Part shown: in pieces, positions 63,800-64,000 of the stretch
Layout of the letters: each line of letters starts with the position of its first letter
How positions within the stretch are numbered: position 1 is the stretch's first letter
Origin: Bacteroidales bacterium
Lineage (GTDB): Bacteria > Bacteroidota > Bacteroidia > Bacteroidales > B18-G4
Reading direction: 5' to 3'
Length of the DNA: 64,000 nucleotides
NCBI GenBank assembly: GCA_018400295.1
Contig: JAGYMZ010000009.1
Coordinates: forward strand, 1 to 64,000
Position numbers and translations under genes: made by a program
Notes under the pieces: generated by a model
What the model was told of the DNA's origin: nothing
The model's database searches: none
The model's input: only the letters and a program-made list of their open reading frames with translations

Positions 63800-64000
63800 A
63801 TGGGGAAGAGATCGGAAATTCCTGTGTTTATTTTTTTTGCTGTTTTACTTCCGGCCATTATGGCAACATCCTGCAATAAAGATGATGAAAACAATGAGGT
63901 AGATGTCGGGTATGTGAACATTGTCATTAACCCAAATTCAACGGAATATCTGGAACTGAATACAGTTGGGGGCTGGTTATACCTTATTGCCAATCCGCCC
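63800..64000 (+). CDS. Lipoprotein, 5' part only (cut by window edge)
   Basis: ATG at 63800 opens a frame that is still open at base 64000 (67 codons). The N-terminus MGKRSEIPVFIFFAVLLPAI leads to a lipobox (IMATS-C, Cys25) followed by an acidic NKDDENNEVD tether. The visible mature part reads VNIVINPNSTEYLELNTVGG, then WLYLIANPP. This resembles the start of small Bacteroidota lipoproteins that continue into a Rieske-like domain, but the metal-binding motifs would lie beyond the window, so that assignment is only a guess. Confidence 0.6.
   Translation, partial: MGKRSEIPVFIFFAVLLPAIMATSCNKDDENNEVDVGYVNIVINPNSTEYLELNTVGGWLYLIANPP

Noticed and set aside
1-64000. CRISPR array, tRNA, rRNA, insertion sequence, prophage or integrative element
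   Set aside because: No regularly spaced short repeats, cloverleaf-like genes, transposase or integrase were seen by eye; a tRNA scan could still find something missed.

Overview
The window is a compact chromosomal segment of a Bacteroidota member, most likely an anaerobic, protein-fermenting Bacteroidales or Marinilabiliales relative. The evidence is as follows. At least eight proteins carry type IX secretion (T9SS) C-terminal sorting domains with a 'YPNP' box, and there is a PorV/PorQ-family barrel. There is a TonB-dependent receptor with an N-terminal carboxypeptidase-like domain, an ECF sigma/anti-sigma pair, and a propeller-sensor LytS-type kinase with a LytTR regulator. Many intergenic regions contain the Bacteroidota -7 promoter element TAnnTTTG. 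I saw no tRNA, rRNA, IS element, prophage or CRISPR array.

Region 1 (1-22934, all minus strand) is an island of secreted proteases. It has five gingipain-like C25 cysteine peptidases in two interleaved subfamilies, followed by an M14 zinc carboxypeptidase, and every complete one ends in a T9SS sorting domain. The first is cut by the window edge. Two of the C25 proteins and the M14 protein share a ~200-residue accessory module. Region 2 (23148-29848) is catabolic: phosphate butyryltransferase and butyrate kinase, a secreted M64 peptidase, tryptophanase behind a possible attenuator leader, then an operon of free-methionine sulfoxide reductase, an MntP-like membrane protein and QueD. Region 3 (29973-33408) is an ECF sigma factor, a membrane-anchored anti-sigma-like protein fused to a beta-barrel-like domain, and a PKD-containing T9SS protein.

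Region 4 (33677-40288) is a TetR-TolC-adaptor-RND efflux operon, divergent from a dicarboxylate/glutamate symporter (40498-41715), which is followed by a 6-phosphofructokinase. Region 5 (43044-49170) holds a YfcC-family carrier with a secreted C69 dipeptidase, a divergent long PurF-like amidotransferase, a HIT protein and GreA. Region 6 (49438-58524) is a three-gene surface cassette: TonB-dependent receptor, a ~1400-residue secreted protein of unknown function, and a PorV/PorQ-family protein. Region 7 (58654-64000) has a conserved hypothetical protein, the LytTR response regulator and its propeller histidine kinase, a small lipoprotein and the start of another lipoprotein.

Together the genes suggest extracellular digestion of protein (C25, M14, M64, C69), uptake of peptides, amino acids or dicarboxylates, and energy conservation by amino-acid fermentation (tryptophanase; butyryl-CoA to butyrate with ATP). 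This metabolic reading is inference from gene content. The least explained items are the interleaved protease array with its exchanged module, the tryptophanase leader, the TonB/large-protein/PorV cassette, and the divergent PurF-like enzyme with a palindromic operator candidate.
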